Assembly: GCA_020746875.1 (NCBI GenBank)
Contig: JAGTJL010000017.1
Location: forward strand, 1,426,001 to 1,490,000
Origin: Rhexocercosporidium sp. MPI-PUGE-AT-0058
Taxonomy: Eukaryota > Ascomycota > Leotiomycetes > Helotiales
DNA: 64,000 bases
Direction of reading: 5' to 3'
Position numbers and translations under genes: made by a program. Positions 1 through 12,878 of the stretch are shown piece after piece (the stretch's first letter is position 1; each line of letters opens with the position of its first letter). The notes beneath the pieces were generated by a model, which saw only the letters and a list, made by a program, of their open reading frames with translations, ran no database searches and was not told where the DNA came from.

Positions 1-1016
1 AAACTGCATCCAAAAGTGACGGCTGCTCAATCATGAACGAACGAGCTTTTACTAATTTTTCCAGAACTTGCTAACACTCTACGACTGATAAGTACAACTG
101 ACAGCACACTATCGTACGTCACCTTTCAGACTGGTAGTTTGCGGATGAAAAGGCCACAACGTCTACTTCTCTAACCTCCAAGACCGATCTTGACCCTTTT
201 TTGGGAGAATACCCATATTTTCTAGCGCCAGCGAGTAGCGAGCAAGTATCAGGTCATGGCAATGCCCCTCGGAAAACCAGACATTCAACCTCTGAGGGTA
301 ACTGTGACGTTGAGTTAGTTTTTCTCGCAGAATGCTTCTACCAAGCTTGGGAAAATAAGCTCTGGGAGACACTTTGCCGACGTTTAGTACGCAACAGTTC
401 TTTAGTGACTCTTTCGTTGCCATGGTCGTGCGATGTTTTTATTCGCTAAGTTTTAGTGGCTTGTTCAGATGACCTAACACCTCTAAGCACCTCAACTTGG
501 CGCATCGTTAGCTAAGTACCGCCGCTCATCCCCAATTCGCTCTTGGAATACCACCACTTTTTCGAGGCTGAATTGCCAAGGGCCCAGAGAGCCTTCGACC
601 ACCAAGCCATGACAAGCTCAACCTATACCTTCGTCGTCCCTCATGCATGTCAACCAAAAAAGAGAGACGAGGCTGCGTCAAGTACTATTGTGGGGGCTGG
701 GTTCAGATGCATAGTTGAGAAGTTGCGCCCACTTATCCCGTTCTTCTTTGTCGGTGAAGTTCTCGAAGTGCATGGCAGAACAGAGCCTCCACAAAAATGC
801 CGGATGGGTCGGTAGTTTTTCAGCTGAAGGTGTGTTGGATAGAATATAAAGCCTTGCTATCAGACCCTTGATGATTCGCTCACCAGATGCATACATGAAG
901 AGAAACACAAAATATGTGAAATTTGTTCTGGGGTCTTTAGAACCATTCTTTGCTCCTCTTTCGTGGATCAAAAATATCTCGCCACCTCACGTCGATTCGT
1001 CTTCATCACGTGAAAC
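1..1016. other. No gene recognised; 5' flank of the first gene
   Basis: Only short overlapping open frames occur on both strands, none with a recognisable motif or credible splice structure. The last few hundred bases probably hold the promoter and leader of the membrane-protein gene that begins at 1017. I see no RNA gene or repeat here. Confidence 0.5.
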
Positions 1017-2555
1017 ATGTCTCCCTCCCTCTGGATCACCCTCTCCACACACTGGGAGTTGGGCAATGTCCGGGCCGTTCTTGCGTTCTTGATCAACATT
1101 CTGCTGGCCATCGGTCTCTGGATAATCTCGTACGCATCCTGGAAACATGGTGCTGCCCAAGCAGCTCGCACCTCCCGTGTTCCTCTACTATCGCTACTCT
1201 CCATGAGCGGTCTTGGAGATGCCGTGGACTCCCTATCCGTTATCAGTCTTAGCATGGGACTCAAAAGACTCGCGGGGATATTAGTCCAAGCTACTGCTAT
1301 TGTGATCTTGAGCGTAGCAGTCATAATCTCGGGCCCTATCGCGCGGTATTCCACACGAAGAGGCATCGAAGTTCAGAAACAGGATGTCAATGGCTGGCTA
1401 GCTACCACAAATCACAGCAGCATGGACAGTGCTCTAGTGAGATGGAACAATACCATCGAGCGACTCAAATCCGCCAACTTTCCCACAGATCAACTATTGG
1501 ACTTCCTACCCGACAATCGAGTTGAGTGGCAGTACGAAAGCGCGGAGTGGAACTCCAGTTGGGCTGTCTCATGCACATGGACACCACAAACTGAAATCGC
1601 GCTTGAAGCAACGGGGAACTCGTCCGGTTATCTCTTCGACGAGGTACCCGGGATGAGGTCCGTGTTCCCTCCAGAGACCTTAAAAAGGGGGTATTCGATT
1701 TGGCAGGACTGGGGAGGTGCATACGAAGGCACAGGAGTCAATAAAGACGTCCTCCTCTTCACGTTGGCCGAATCGGATCCAGAGCTAGCGGTCGATGAAA
1801 ACACAGGCCTCCTTAGAAATCATCAACCTCTACACCTTGTGCTTGGAGCGTTCCATCTTCACAATGTTCCAAGACCCGAAGACCCCTCGACGACAAATTT
1901 CGGCGTTGGTCCTATCGAAACGTCTTCCTACAGTATGGCCAATTGCAACATTGCGCGAGCGAAAGGCCGGACGAATGATGACCTTGATTTGGATGTGGTT
2001 CAACATATTGCCTTTCCCTGGACACTCGATGCTGCATCTACTGTGTCGGCATTCAAGGATTTCCACCAAGCGGGCATTGCAGAACAGTCATTCAACGGAG
2101 AGCCGATATATCTTCCATCAGGGGAAGAAATGTTCCGTTTCTATCAGGCGTATATGATCAGCAAGGATACGCAATATAAACAGAATGTTACGAGAAGTAT
2201 TAGTGTGGAAGTTCCGAGCGTGCAGCTTTCAGTTGTGGCCCTGGCGCTGCTCTTGCTATATGTGGTCTTCATGGCGATTGTACTGCTATGGGCAGGGCTC
2301 GTGATGAGAGTTCCGAAGGGTATTTGGATCCCCAGAACGAAAGTTGAGTGGATGATGCAGGGTGTTAGGGAGGTTAGTGGGAGGGAAGTCGATGCGGGGT
2401 TTTGGGAGGTGGGGTGGGATGGATTGAGGAACGGCCTGAGAGGAGCAGTGTTAGGGAAGACCGCGGGTGCGATGGGAGGTACGAGCATGAACATACAGCT
2501 TGTGCAAGATGGGGAGAGACCTGCTATCGTACAAGTGACAGAGAGGAAGCAATGA
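1017..2555 (+). CDS. Hypothetical fungal membrane protein, 512 aa
   Basis: A single uninterrupted frame of 512 codons. I do not recognise a named family. A first hydrophobic segment lies near residues 20-43 and a second near 85-107 (ILVQATAIVILSVAVIISGP). About 300 mostly polar residues follow, with several N-x-S/T sequons, Trp and Cys, as expected for an extracellular or lumenal domain. A strong membrane segment lies near residues 405-432 and ends in a short, basic, Gly-rich cytosolic tail. This layout (N-terminal helices, glycosylated ectodomain, C-terminal helix) is common in lineage-specific Pezizomycotina membrane proteins. The start is the first ATG of the frame; it gives no cleavable signal peptide. 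No partner function can be inferred from the neighbours. Confidence 0.75.
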   Translation: MSPSLWITLSTHWELGNVRAVLAFLINILLAIGLWIISYASWKHGAAQAARTSRVPLLSLLSMSGLGDAVDSLSVISLSMGLKRLAGILVQATAIVILSVAVIISGPIARYSTRRGIEVQKQDVNGWLATTNHSSMDSALVRWNNTIERLKSANFPTDQLLDFLPDNRVEWQYESAEWNSSWAVSCTWTPQTEIALEATGNSSGYLFDEVPGMRSVFPPETLKRGYSIWQDWGGAYEGTGVNKDVLLFTLAESDPELAVDENTGLLRNHQPLHLVLGAFHLHNVPRPEDPSTTNFGVGPIETSSYSMANCNIARAKGRTNDDLDLDVVQHIAFPWTLDAASTVSAFKDFHQAGIAEQSFNGEPIYLPSGEEMFRFYQAYMISKDTQYKQNVTRSISVEVPSVQLSVVALALLLLYVVFMAIVLLWAGLVMRVPKGIWIPRTKVEWMMQGVREVSGREVDAGFWEVGWDGLRNGLRGAVLGKTAGAMGGTSMNIQLVQDGERPAIVQVTERKQ

Positions 2556-3957
2556 GGATATTTACGATTCTGGGTGTTCGTGCCTTCTGCTTGGGAATTT
2601 ATAATCTCGTCAGTGTGGTTGTTTGTTCCACTTTTATCTCTCGCTTAACTATTTATTAACTTAGCTCCCCTCTAACAGGCAACATCGAAAAGGGTTTCAC
2701 TTCATTTACTTCGCCCTTGAAGATTTATGCTCTTTTAAACAACCATTGAAGTTCTATAAATCGTACTGCCCACCCTCGGTGCATTGATGATGTACAGTTT
2801 CTGCAAATGCTCAGCGAGAGCAAATAACTAGGTGTGGTAGCGGACTGGCTGGTAGATAAAGCTTCCTCAGTCGAGGCAGCGGTCTTCATGAAATCGAACG
2901 GGTCTATATTGGTATGCATTATAATTCGGAGTCGCTGGCAACGGATGTGGCAATAGTTCCATAATTCGGATCAGTGTTCTTGCATCTATAGGAGCCATGG
3001 CGTATGGATTGTTCGCTTGGTCGGTAGATGAGAATCTCCACTTCCCGGCTTCATTCAAAGCCATCCTTGCTATCGAGAACTCAAGAATAGAGATAATCAG
3101 AATACGGGTTGAGCCGAGAGAACTCTTGTCAGTGCTTTATGAAATCTAATTGTTAATCTTAAGCTGTGCCTACCGGAGAAAGGGCGATTGTCAGGCGGAA
3201 GCCGACCAGGCTGGAAGACTACAGCACTGTACAATTACGTGCCTGAAAGAAGTCACGGTTGCGCAGATTTTAATGATTACGATACAAACAGAGTTGAACT
3301 GTTAAGATAGTTGAAACTACTCGATGCTTCATACTTCGAAACGGCTGCCATGCGACTTGAGAGCAGGATGGCTGTGACACTGTCACAAGTACGCTGCAGA
3401 TGCAAGGCGCCCATTTGATACTTGGCCCAACGTTGAGGATTCGTCTACAATTGATGATTAAGAAGATAATATCAATGATTACCCGTCGTTGTGTATACTC
3501 TGCTTGAATGCCTAGCAGATTCCACGCCTTGCACGTTGGCTTTTTCCAAATATGGATACTGTAATCTCGGTCAACATCTGCTGGCATGGCAGGAACAGCG
3601 GAGTGGAGCAGAGTTGGGTATTGCGAGGCTGGTAACACCGAGTATGGCTGAATGTATGATTGTGGTTATGACGGTGTGAATTTGGTTCTGGGTGAGTGGC
3701 AGCATTTATCTGAGAAGGATCCGTGCGTGTTGATCTTAGGAATGTCTGAAGGGTGACCTTCTATCCGACGAGGCGTAGAGGAATTTGTCCCAAAGAAACC
3801 ATCAAGCAGGGCATTGAAAATTGGCAAGAAAACATTTGGAGAGCATATAGTCAGCGAAGTCCGTGGGGCCAGTGAAAAACACAAATAAAGGCAAGCAATC
3901 ATCATTTGGGTATAATCGCCTAAGCAAACCATCCAAGCAAAAGGACAAACACGTTCA
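2556..3957. other. Intergenic, nothing recognised
   Basis: Mixed-composition sequence between the 3' ends of two converging genes. Short open frames on both strands show no conserved motif. It presumably contains the two 3' untranslated regions. Confidence 0.5.
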
Positions 3958-5374
3958 TCAAACCATATCATCACCGTCCCTCCCCTTAGGCGAGCGGTGT
4001 ATCTCCACAGTCGTACTCATCATAATTCCATCCTTCATAACATAATCCTCATCCCAGACCCCAGCTCCGTCACCCTCCCTCCTCCCACCAGTAACACTCG
4101 GCTGTCTCTGCATGCCATCCATCTCCATCACATCCTCGAACGCATGCGAGTCAATCGAGCTCCCTGTGCGCGTGTAGCCCGCTGTACTCCTACTCCGGGA
4201 TTGCGAGGGTAGGATGTACGTCGAGGGCTTCTTGCCCTTTGTCTTGCTGCTCTTGGCATTTTTACTCTTGCTACTCTTGCCATTGGCTATGAGAGTTCCA
4301 TCCTGCGCCTGCGTCGTGCTATTTGAACGTGAATTCTGAGAGATCTTATCCCGTAGCGATTTGAAAAGGGGTCTGTAAGTCGTGATGGCCATGCATATTA
4401 TCCCAATGGCAGGCTCGATAATGGACCAGATCGCTACTTTGAAGGTGAGGAATGTGAAGTCTTCTTCAGGGTCGCTGAGACTGTTGACGTAGATTATGCG
4501 GATGATGACTGAAAGGCCGGCGCTGGGATGCGTTAGTTACTGCTTAAGATATCGTTTGTTTTCTTTTTGACGGGAGGAGGGGTCGTACAGAATACCCAAA
4601 GTCAGCAATCCTCCTATGATAATCTTTGTCTTTCGATTTATCTTCAGATCCCAAATGATGAAAATAGGTAAGATACCAAATATCAAGTCCGCAGTAGCCG
4701 CGAAAACAGAGAACACAATAGTTATATCGGCAATGATCCGCCCTGTGAAGCAGTACCCCTGGCCGTCCGTGAACCGTAACCAGAAATACGATATGGGTCT
4801 ACATTGGAAGACCATGAAGCCGAAATACATCACGGAGACGACGATCATGGTGGCCATCGTGATTCGGATGGTCCAGATATGTGCTCGAAGGTTGCAGATC
4901 CGGAGGAGGAAGAAGCCGATTGAGAGGCGGATGAGGAGGGAGGTGACGATGTAGATTAGTTCGGAGGAGTACCAGTACTGTTATTTCTGTTAACATCGGT
5001 CACTGCGGGTGCTGTAGGCAGAGAGAAGTGTGTACCTTCATGACAGTAGGTAAGTCTTTTGCAGCGACTGTTTTCAAGTGCTGTCCATTTCCATAGATCG
5101 TAGCGACGAATGCACACATTGCCAGAACAGAGAAGCAGATCTAAGCTCAATGAATTAATTTACATCCTCCACAAGACTGCAAGACTTCTTTTGAGTCTCT
5201 GAAGAGGTGGGCACGAACCTGACTTGCAAGAAACAACCAATCCTCAATCTTCCAAATCTTCAAAACGAACCTCCGCACGTATATTCTCACGGAGGAGAAA
5301 GCCCACGTGAGAACAAAGGGTACGATCGTACAAGCCACCAGACTCGGTCCATTCCCACGATCGATATATCCCAT
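3958..5374 (-). CDS. Rhodopsin-domain 7TM protein (SAT4/PTH11-like)
   Basis: Four exons on the minus strand (5374-5219, 5140-5036, 4977-4589, 4522-3958) join in phase to give 404 aa. The ATG at 5374 opens MGYIDRGNGPSLVACTIVPF, after which successive hydrophobic helices run to about residue 290. Family-typical positions are visible: a Trp-Asp pair after TM1-2 (KIEDWLFLAS), a Gly-Asn-Gly-Gln-His segment in the first extracellular loop, a Tyr-Trp-x-Ser-Glu start of TM3, and the loop Cys-Arg-Pro followed by a second loop Cys. The tail of roughly 130 residues is polar and Ser/Lys-rich, consistent with a cytosolic phosphorylated tail. This matches the fungal rhodopsin-domain family, which includes PTH11-like receptors. 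No CFEM domain precedes the helices. Ligand and role are unknown. All three introns are GT-AG, 50-80 bp. Confidence 0.85.
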
Positions 5375-7043
5375 CTTGAATGACCTGCGGGGTGTCGTAC
5401 AGTACAATCTACAGTGCCAAGGAACGGTAACGCCACCTGTGGGCCAGAAGTACAAATACAGGTACGCACAAGGAGGAGCTTCAAGATAACGCAGATTTCA
5501 AACTTCACCCAGAACGAACGGACGTGCGGCGGAGGGAGATGACTTGCATATGTATTCTCTGACCATGACTGTCCCCTAGAACGGTAAGAAGAAGAACTGA
5601 TGAAATGGTGGCGTGAGATGTAGTGGGGGATGTGCAAACTAGGAATGCATGATGGATACTAGTGCAGTGTGTGGAAGTGGGTTGTTGATCGACCGTCAGC
5701 CAGCTCCTTGTCCACTGTAGTCTTGTACATGCTCAAACCGGACTACTCGAGCCGCTAGGTGGTCCGGCTCGGGAGACCTCACATTTTTGGACTAGAAATG
5801 TTCCTAGAAGGGAAGGATAGAGGACAAAATTGCCGCGCCGCAGTAAGGCTTTTGTATTCGTGGGCTGTTGGCCTTCCCAAACTGTTCTTGGATAGATATC
5901 TCCTGCAGGACTAGTACTTGTACGGTACGAAAAGGTAAATAAAGCACTGCTACGAAAATTGAAAGTACGGATACCAATACAGTACTGCTGTAAAAATGCG
6001 AAATTTGACAAGATAAAAGAGAAATATAAAATTGCATTCTTGCTTGCCACGATTCTTACCCACTCAAGATGAGACAGACGTCAACAGAAATATGGGGTCC
6101 AGTCGCCTGGTACTCGTCCTCTCTCTACCATCCAACCATACCGGAATCTCAATCTCGATGTCGTGTGGTTGCCTGCACGTCATCCCTGGCAGCAGATCAA
6201 TAGCACCTACGGTAAGAGCCGGAAAAGGACTTACGGAGTAAGTTATTTATAAGAGGAGAATTCTCCACCGGGCTGACTTAGAACGGCAGATTCGAAAACC
6301 CCTCGCTTACGGGGCGTTAACCCCATCCCGTAATTCCTCGCGGCTCGGGGGGCTAGTGACGTTCGGCCTCCTGAGGCGTGCATGAATTTTTTTTTTAATT
6401 CGGGTCCTCAAGGATAGACCGTTGGCTGCGATATTTAAACCGTCAGCGACCAGACCTAAACCAGCAGGACGGCCGGATAGGGCAATTGTTCCACTGGTGG
6501 CAGTGTGGCGCTTGACACCTGCCGACTTCAGACGAAGGCGAGTTTCACATGGGATCGGAGTGGAAAGATTCCAAACGCGGCAGTTTTCTAGAAGGTTTCT
6601 ATGGAAGGGTTTCATCAGCTTCTAGAAAATCTAGAATTAGATCTTCTGCGACAGCTCGGCTTTAATTGGAAATGGAACGAACGACATGTGAAGCTGCAGG
6701 AATGATCCTTGGTTTCTTGGTGCCAGTACGGACTTCCTTATTCGTTAGAATAACGGCTTGTTGTTGTTGATTACACCCCTTCCCGCTGTTCGGAGATTGT
6801 GGCTGTCTCTGCCGCTGTCGGATATCTTGGCTTTTGGGGCTGATCACTCTTCGGACCAAGACGTTGCTCGGAAATATTCTCAATTCTGCTCTCATACCGC
6901 AATATAGTCAAAGGGTTCAAGGTAATGCTTGCTACCATGACTCCCGAACTCCCCCGCATGATTGTTCATCTATCTTGATACTGGCTTGTCATCCGATCCA
7001 TCAATACCATCCCAACGCCAACAACACCAACCAACCCACCCAA
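5375..7043. other. Intergenic between rhodopsin-domain gene and TAH18
   Basis: About 1.7 kb with no credible gene. It should include the promoter of the rhodopsin-domain gene (minus strand, near 5375-5700) and the 3' untranslated region of TAH18. A T-rich run sits near 6388, but I could not fold a tRNA beside it. Confidence 0.5.
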
Positions 7044-9399
7044 CTACCAAGTCTCCTGTCTATATCTACCAGCAGCCTCGACCTTCGCCAAGACGCCATC
7101 CGCCTCCTCCCTACTCTGAATGTCACCATATTTATCGTCAATAACATCTACAAAAGCCTCCCTAACAGCCTTAGGCATACTTCCAGAACTACCACAAACA
7201 AAAATATAAGCCCCATCCTTAATCAATCTGCAGATTAGCTCTCCTTCCTCCCGAATCTTGTCCTGGACATACACCTTCCTTCCCGTGGGATCATCGCGCG
7301 AGAAGGCCGGGAAGACGGTGACCTTGAGGTTCTCGTTCTTCCAGTCCTCACTATAGAAGTAATCTGCGGACTCATTACGACCGCCGAAGAAGAGATACGA
7401 ACGCCCAAACTTGATACCCTTGAATCTGAGCTCGCGACGTTCCCAAATGAGAGAGCGGCATGGTGCGAGACCTGTTCCGGGTGAGACGAGAATGAGGGGA
7501 TGTTGAGGTTGGGCGTCAATGTCTTTGTAGAATTTTGGTTCGCACTCGATCTTGACCATGAGAGGTGTGTTGGATGGGAGGGCGGCAAGGAACCGAGTGC
7601 AGAGACCGCGTCGGACTTTGGAGAGCACGGTCTTGTAGTTAACGACTGCGACGAGGAGTTGGACTTTGGTGTAATTCTTTCTGCATACTTTAAGGATACC
7701 GCCGCTGGATATACTATATTTTCTACCACGAATGACCGGGAAGACAGAGGTGACAATATTGAAGGGTAGCTTGACGGACTGAAAGTCTTGGAGTACTTCA
7801 AGGATACCTCGACGTGGACGTGTGGCGTAGTCAAAGAATTCGTCAGTGTATGCTGGATTGGAGAACTCGAGCAGACGTTCCTTGTGGGTTGGATCATCGG
7901 TAAAATGGGATAAGATGTCGAGGACACTTCGTTGAGGAATAGCTGTGATGTCCAGGTTGACGGTAAGTAGATCTCGCAGGGTGGATTTATCCATCGTCCA
8001 GAAATCCTTGGGAGCAGGTGGGATAAGGAATTTGTCAAAAAATGCCGCACCGCCTTCCACTTCGAATTTGAGTGGCACATCTGCAACATCGTTCCAATTC
8101 ATCAAATCGATCAAAGCCTGAACATCCTCGGGGAAGTTTTGCGGGTAGATAGTCATCGTGTCACCAGGATCGTATGTGAACTCGCCCGGAATATAGAATG
8201 TGAGCTCGCGGACATCTTGCCAATGAGTCTTTGGTGTGATACGCTGGTTCGTGTGAAGGTATCCAAGGAGGCAGTTCGGGATGGGCGGCAAAGGGATATT
8301 TGTCAGTACCGGATCACCATTAAGATGATTTGCTGGAGATTCCTCTTTGAGCTGAGGGCATGGAATATTGGGTGTTCGGTCTTCGGGAGGGTAGTGCCTC
8401 ATGTCGTCGTCGATTTCTGGAGTCCGTGGTCGTGGTATGGAATCTTCGGTCTCGGGATTTAGTTCGCTTGTTTGTGGTGGGTTGGAAACTCCCGGTTCTG
8501 CGATTTGATGCATCCACTTGAAAGGAAGGAGCACATCTGGGGGTATCGGGTCCACGCCTTCCGGTAACGGATATGCGGATTGGATATGAGATTGGAATTC
8601 AGCAGCCCATGGAAGGTACGCTCCATCGAATCTGAGAATGTTAGTGAGAAGTTGCGAAAGATGGACGATAGTTCGGAGAATGGGGTTATGGTAGTATCTG
8701 AAGTGCAGCTATGAGGCTACCCAGATATATTTCGAAGCAAACTCGTCGAAGCAAACTCGTCGACCGTCATCGTACAACCTTGCTTGCAATTGACTCACCC
8801 ATCTTGATGCTGATCATCAGCCTCCCCGCGAGGAAACACCTCCTTCGCACCCAAACCTTGAAGTCGTACATGAAGCAATCGAGCGGCTCGATTGAACCTG
8901 ACATCGTTAGTCACATAACATTGACAATATCAAGAACGCAGGCCTACTTTGGATAGGAACTATCCCCTAACCCAAAAGTTGTGAAGTTCAACCCTCCCAA
9001 AGCTGTAGGTGATAATGTCTTCTTCAGAAGACTCGTCCATAGCCGTCTGGAGTTCTTTGGAAACTCGCCTTGTCCTGTGGTGGAAGTCACGAAGACTAGT
9101 AACGTCGCTTTTCGCAAGACATCGGTTTTGAGGAGTGAGATTTTCTTCTATCTTTCGCATAAGCATTGTTGCATTACAATTGATAGATGAGACCAATGTC
9201 TTACCACTACACCCGACTTCATCTTCTTCTCCACTACCTCCGCGAAATCATCCATCTCGGTTACGATGGTCTTGAAATGCAGCCTCTCTGTGATCTGACC
9301 CAGGCGCTCGGCCACATCGTGGCTGTTACCTGTCTCGGAGCCATAGAGGATGAGTGCGTATCTATCGTGAGGTTGGCCGTTGGCTGTTTGGCTCATCAT
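7044..9399 (-). CDS. TAH18: NADPH-dependent diflavin oxidoreductase Tah18
   Basis: Four minus-strand exons (9399-9205, 9147-8948, 8897-8799, 8631-7044) join in phase to 693 aa. Residues 1-150 are a flavodoxin-like FMN domain: LYGSETGNSHDVAERLG phosphate loop, FVTSTTGQGEFPKN and TTFGLGDSSYPKF. A linker and FAD-binding domain follow, with the R-x-Y-S signature in GRKYSISS. The NADPH domain has GTGLAPCRSLIWERRE, LFFGGRNESADYFY and a final Trp that may stack on the flavin. In the cytosol this protein passes electrons from NADPH to Dre2 for cytosolic iron-sulfur cluster assembly. Two in-frame ATGs sit at 9399 and 9396; either could be used. The length is a little above that of yeast Tah18 because of a Pro-rich linker near residues 200-260. 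All introns are GT-AG. Confidence 0.95.
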
Positions 9400-11469
9400 T
9401 GCTTGTAGGATAGATGGTGTTGTTGGTGGCGATTGTCATGAAAGTTTTGGTGATGCGCAAGCGAGACGGCCGGGATCGGATTAGATGGAGATGGGGTGGA
9501 AGAATGGACGAACTCCGAGGCATTGGATGGAATCACTACACGCGACGCCCTTGGTCTTCGTTCCTTATGTCATTCTTCAGGACTCTTCCTTCTCTAATTT
9601 TTATATGTTTACTGTCTTCTAGAACAAAATTTGAAGCTGATACTCTTTACGTCACGGGACTGTAAAATAATTCTGGGGCACATCTAAAGTAATGAAAACT
9701 CCCGCGATTAGGAAGAGGCATTTTGTTTATTTGGTAGGACAGCTATTTGAAATCGAAAGCTAGACATTAGAATTCTTCTACATGACTCTCGACTGGGCGA
9801 CGAATCTCTTCGCCGAGTATTACGGTCCGGCTGGAAAGAAAGTCTTCAGTCGCCCCGCCATCTTGATCGGACTTGAAATCTATAACTCGTAGCATCAAAA
9901 TCCGGTTGGGCCATAGAAGGCAAAAATTACCGCAGCCTTGTCGCTGAATGACCACCCAAAATACTGCCCAGCTGATCCAACAATTCAAGGACCCTCCCAT
10001 TTGCACGGGCAACAGCAGACTAGGATTGAAGCTACTTGGGCCTTGATCCTGGACCCGAACAAAGCTGCAGCCTCGTCCCGAGATGAGCACACAATGGGAT
10101 AGGAATGGGGACGGAAACAGAAAACAAGAGCTCTCGAGTTTGCTATTGTTTGCTGTATTGCAATGCGATGCACTTGAGCCTTGAAAGCAAAAAGGGTGCA
10201 TATGTGTGAAGATAATATTATACCCCTTAATCTCACGAAGGATTTCCGACGAGGCCAAAGTGCAGCCTTGTCGGGAAGATGGGGATTCATTTTGGCATTG
10301 TCTGGGTGTCTGGGTCTAGAGTCTAGACTCGAAGCTTCTGCTGTGGAACATGGAGATAGTCTTGGCTGAGATAGATGCTTTCCACGATAGCGATCCAGAC
10401 GAGACCTTGCACGGCTGCCTCAATCACAAATAAGTGACAGGTAAGTTTATAGATTGTCCAGTACCCGACTTCAAGGACAAACGTCCTGCAAGCACCCGCC
10501 TATCGATGCAGCCTTGTCCGGTGAGTGACTCCAATGGCAGGTCGAGGAGGCTTCTGGAAGACTTGACGACGTGCAGGCAGACCCAATGGCCGGCCTAGCG
10601 TCCCAGACATTTGTTGCAGGCTCGGTAAGGTTCGAAGTACTTTGTCCCTGGGTAGGGAGCTTTCCCTCCTTTCCAGGGCTCCACTGGACGGGATGCACCT
10701 GGCTGGCCTGGCTGGGGCAGTCATGGATGACTCTTTGACAGGTAGGCACAAGGCAGGCACAAGTGTGTGAAGAGATGTGGGTAGATGTTTACAATAATAC
10801 CATGAGCTGGATGGGTTTTATTTTCCTTCATTGAAACGAGTAACGGCAGAATTCGTTGTTTATTCCATTCAGCCCTGAGTACTGTACAGTACCTATCCAA
10901 GTAACTGGTCGGCACTACACGGGCATAGTGCTGTGTGTGTACATTTAGTCAAAATAGCTTCATTATTGCCTGAATGAGCCCCATCTACCCCATTGATTCC
11001 ACTCTCTTCTCCCTACCACCTCCTATCACATCCCTCCACTTGCTCCTCCTTCTCCCAGCAATGTCCGCTCCTGCCAATCGACTTCACCTGTCCCGGCCCA
11101 CAAGGAGAAAGTGCCCCATTCAAGCCTGCCTGCACCCGTTGCCGCTAACCCCAATCTGGACTCGCCCATTTCGCTAAACAAAAAAGGGTGCGGCTGCTAA
11201 GGAATGATATATTTCGCACGCGCAACTTCCCCTTCCCCTTCCTTTCCTTTCCTCGACTACATCACAACAAGATCCGATCACAGTTCATCAAACTCCCAAC
11301 CCCCCCAAACAACTCTCCAAACAAGACTTCTAGGGCACCTAGCTACCCTACTTCAACTCCCCCATTTGTTCAAGAGTCAATCCACACTCAGCGAACGTCG
11401 TCAATCCAAATCAACCTCAATTCACCTGTTCAGTTCTTCCAAGTCAATCCCCACATCACACCAATCACC
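9400..11469. other. Divergent intergenic region between TAH18 and the RRM gene
   Basis: A 2-kb spacer between two divergently transcribed genes. Open frames up to 163 codons occur (for example 10258-9767 on the minus strand) but lack motifs and look like chance. The last 250 bp before 11470 are rich in C and T on the plus strand and are probably a pyrimidine-rich leader of the RRM gene. Confidence 0.5.
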
Positions 11470-12878
11470 ATGTCTACCATCGTGGAGAAAGTTTCTGACG
11501 CCGTCAACGACGTTACTGCCGCTCTTGGCAACACCTCAATCACCGACAAGTCTGCCGATACCACCACCGCTGGCGACAAGTCTGCTTCGAACGATGCAGT
11601 CTTGGCCAGCGCCGCAGAGGGTCGCAGACTCTATATCGGTAACCTCGCGTACGCGACGACCGAGGGGGAGTTGCAAGCTTTCTTCAAGGGATACCTAATG
11701 TAAGACACCTGTGTTTGCATTTCAGTCTGCCTCGAATCTCCCTCCATCTTGTCGGCCAGATCAGATTTGCCCCTTTGCATTGTTCGAGTGCCTGCACAGA
11801 ATAGGCAGTCACAGTGGCAAGTCGTGCCTGCAGATTTATTCGAGTTCGGCTTTGACATATGTATCATCGCTATGTGCGATCGTGATGAGTTACTTGTCTG
11901 TTACAGCTGCTGACATATCTCTTTCTTGCAGTGAATCGACCTCTATCCCAAAGAACCCACGTACCGACCGCCCAGTTGGATACGCCTTCGTCGACCTCTC
12001 CACGCCAAGTGAGGCTGAGCGTGCCATCACCGAGCTCTCGGGCAAAGAGATCCTCGAGCGTAAGGTCTCCGTTCAACTTGCCCGCAAGCCTGAGCCAAAC
12101 GCCGAGAAGGGCGAGGGTGCTGCGAGCGGTGGTGAGGGTGCTTCCGGAGGTGAAGGCCGCCGTAGACAATCTGGTCGTGGACGTGGCCGAGGCCGTGGAC
12201 GTGGAGGCCGCGGTGGACGTAACCGTGGTGCTGTAAGTTTGCAGCGCTCCAACTCAAATTCCCCATCTGACAGTCAATAGTCCCGAGGTGAGGAGGGTGC
12301 TGAGCTCCCAGCCGGAGAGGTCCTTCCTCTGACCGAGACCACCAACACCGAGCCCAAGGACAAGGAGGTTAAGGACACCAAGGAGAAGGCTGAGAAGGCT
12401 CCTCGCGTTCCCCGTGAGAGACGTGAGCGTGGCCCACCAGCTGACGGAATCCCATCCAAGAACAAGGTCATGGTTGCGAACCTCCCATATGATCTCTCTG
12501 AGGAGAAGGTACGTTCTACAGATAAATCCACCTACTTCACATCTAACACACTTCTAGCTCAAGGAACTTTTCGCTGCCTATGAGCCATCATCCGCTAAGA
12601 TCGCCCTTCGCCCCATTCCCCGCTTCATGGTCAAGAAGCTTCAAGCCCGCAACGAACCCCGCAAGGGACGTGGATTCGGTTTCGTTACTCTCGCCTCCGA
12701 GGAGATGCAACAAAAGGCCGTTGCTGAGATGAACGCCAAGGAGATTGAGGGTCGTGAGATCGCCGTCAAGGTCGCCATCGACAGCCCAGACAAGACCGAT
12801 GATGATGCCAATGCTCCAGCTGCCGAGGCTGCCACCGAGGATACCAACGGCGCCGCTGAGACTACCGCTGCTGCTTAA
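11470..12878 (+). CDS. RRM-RGG-RRM RNA-binding protein (Sbp1-like)
   Basis: Four exons (11470-11699, 11932-12232, 12281-12508, 12558-12878) join in phase to 359 aa. RRM1 starts near residue 55 with RNP2 RRLYIGNLAY and reaches RNP1-like VGYAFVDL after the first intron. A Gly/Arg repeat (about residues 155-177, RGRGRGRGRGG type) separates it from RRM2, with RNP2 KVMVANLPYDLS and RNP1 KGRGFGFVTLAS. An Ala/Asp/Glu-rich tail ends the protein. The order RRM-RGG-RRM is that of yeast Sbp1, a cytoplasmic translation repressor and decapping stimulator that binds eIF4G through its RGG region. I infer a similar role; the orthology itself is not proven. The ATG at 11470 is preceded by CACC, a good fungal start context. 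Intron 1 is comparatively long (232 bp). Confidence 0.88.

Noticed and set aside
6290..6400. Short GC-rich sequence followed by a T run, possibly a Pol III gene
   Set aside because: No tRNA cloverleaf or known small RNA fold could be drawn; the T run alone is not evidence.
7235..8089. 284-codon minus-strand frame inside TAH18
   Set aside because: Same strand but different frame from the FAD/NADPH domains; a shadow frame rich in Ser and Pro without motifs.
9767..10258. 163-codon open frame on the minus strand
   Set aside because: No motif, unusual composition for a coding region, no splice structure, and it lies in a divergent promoter region.
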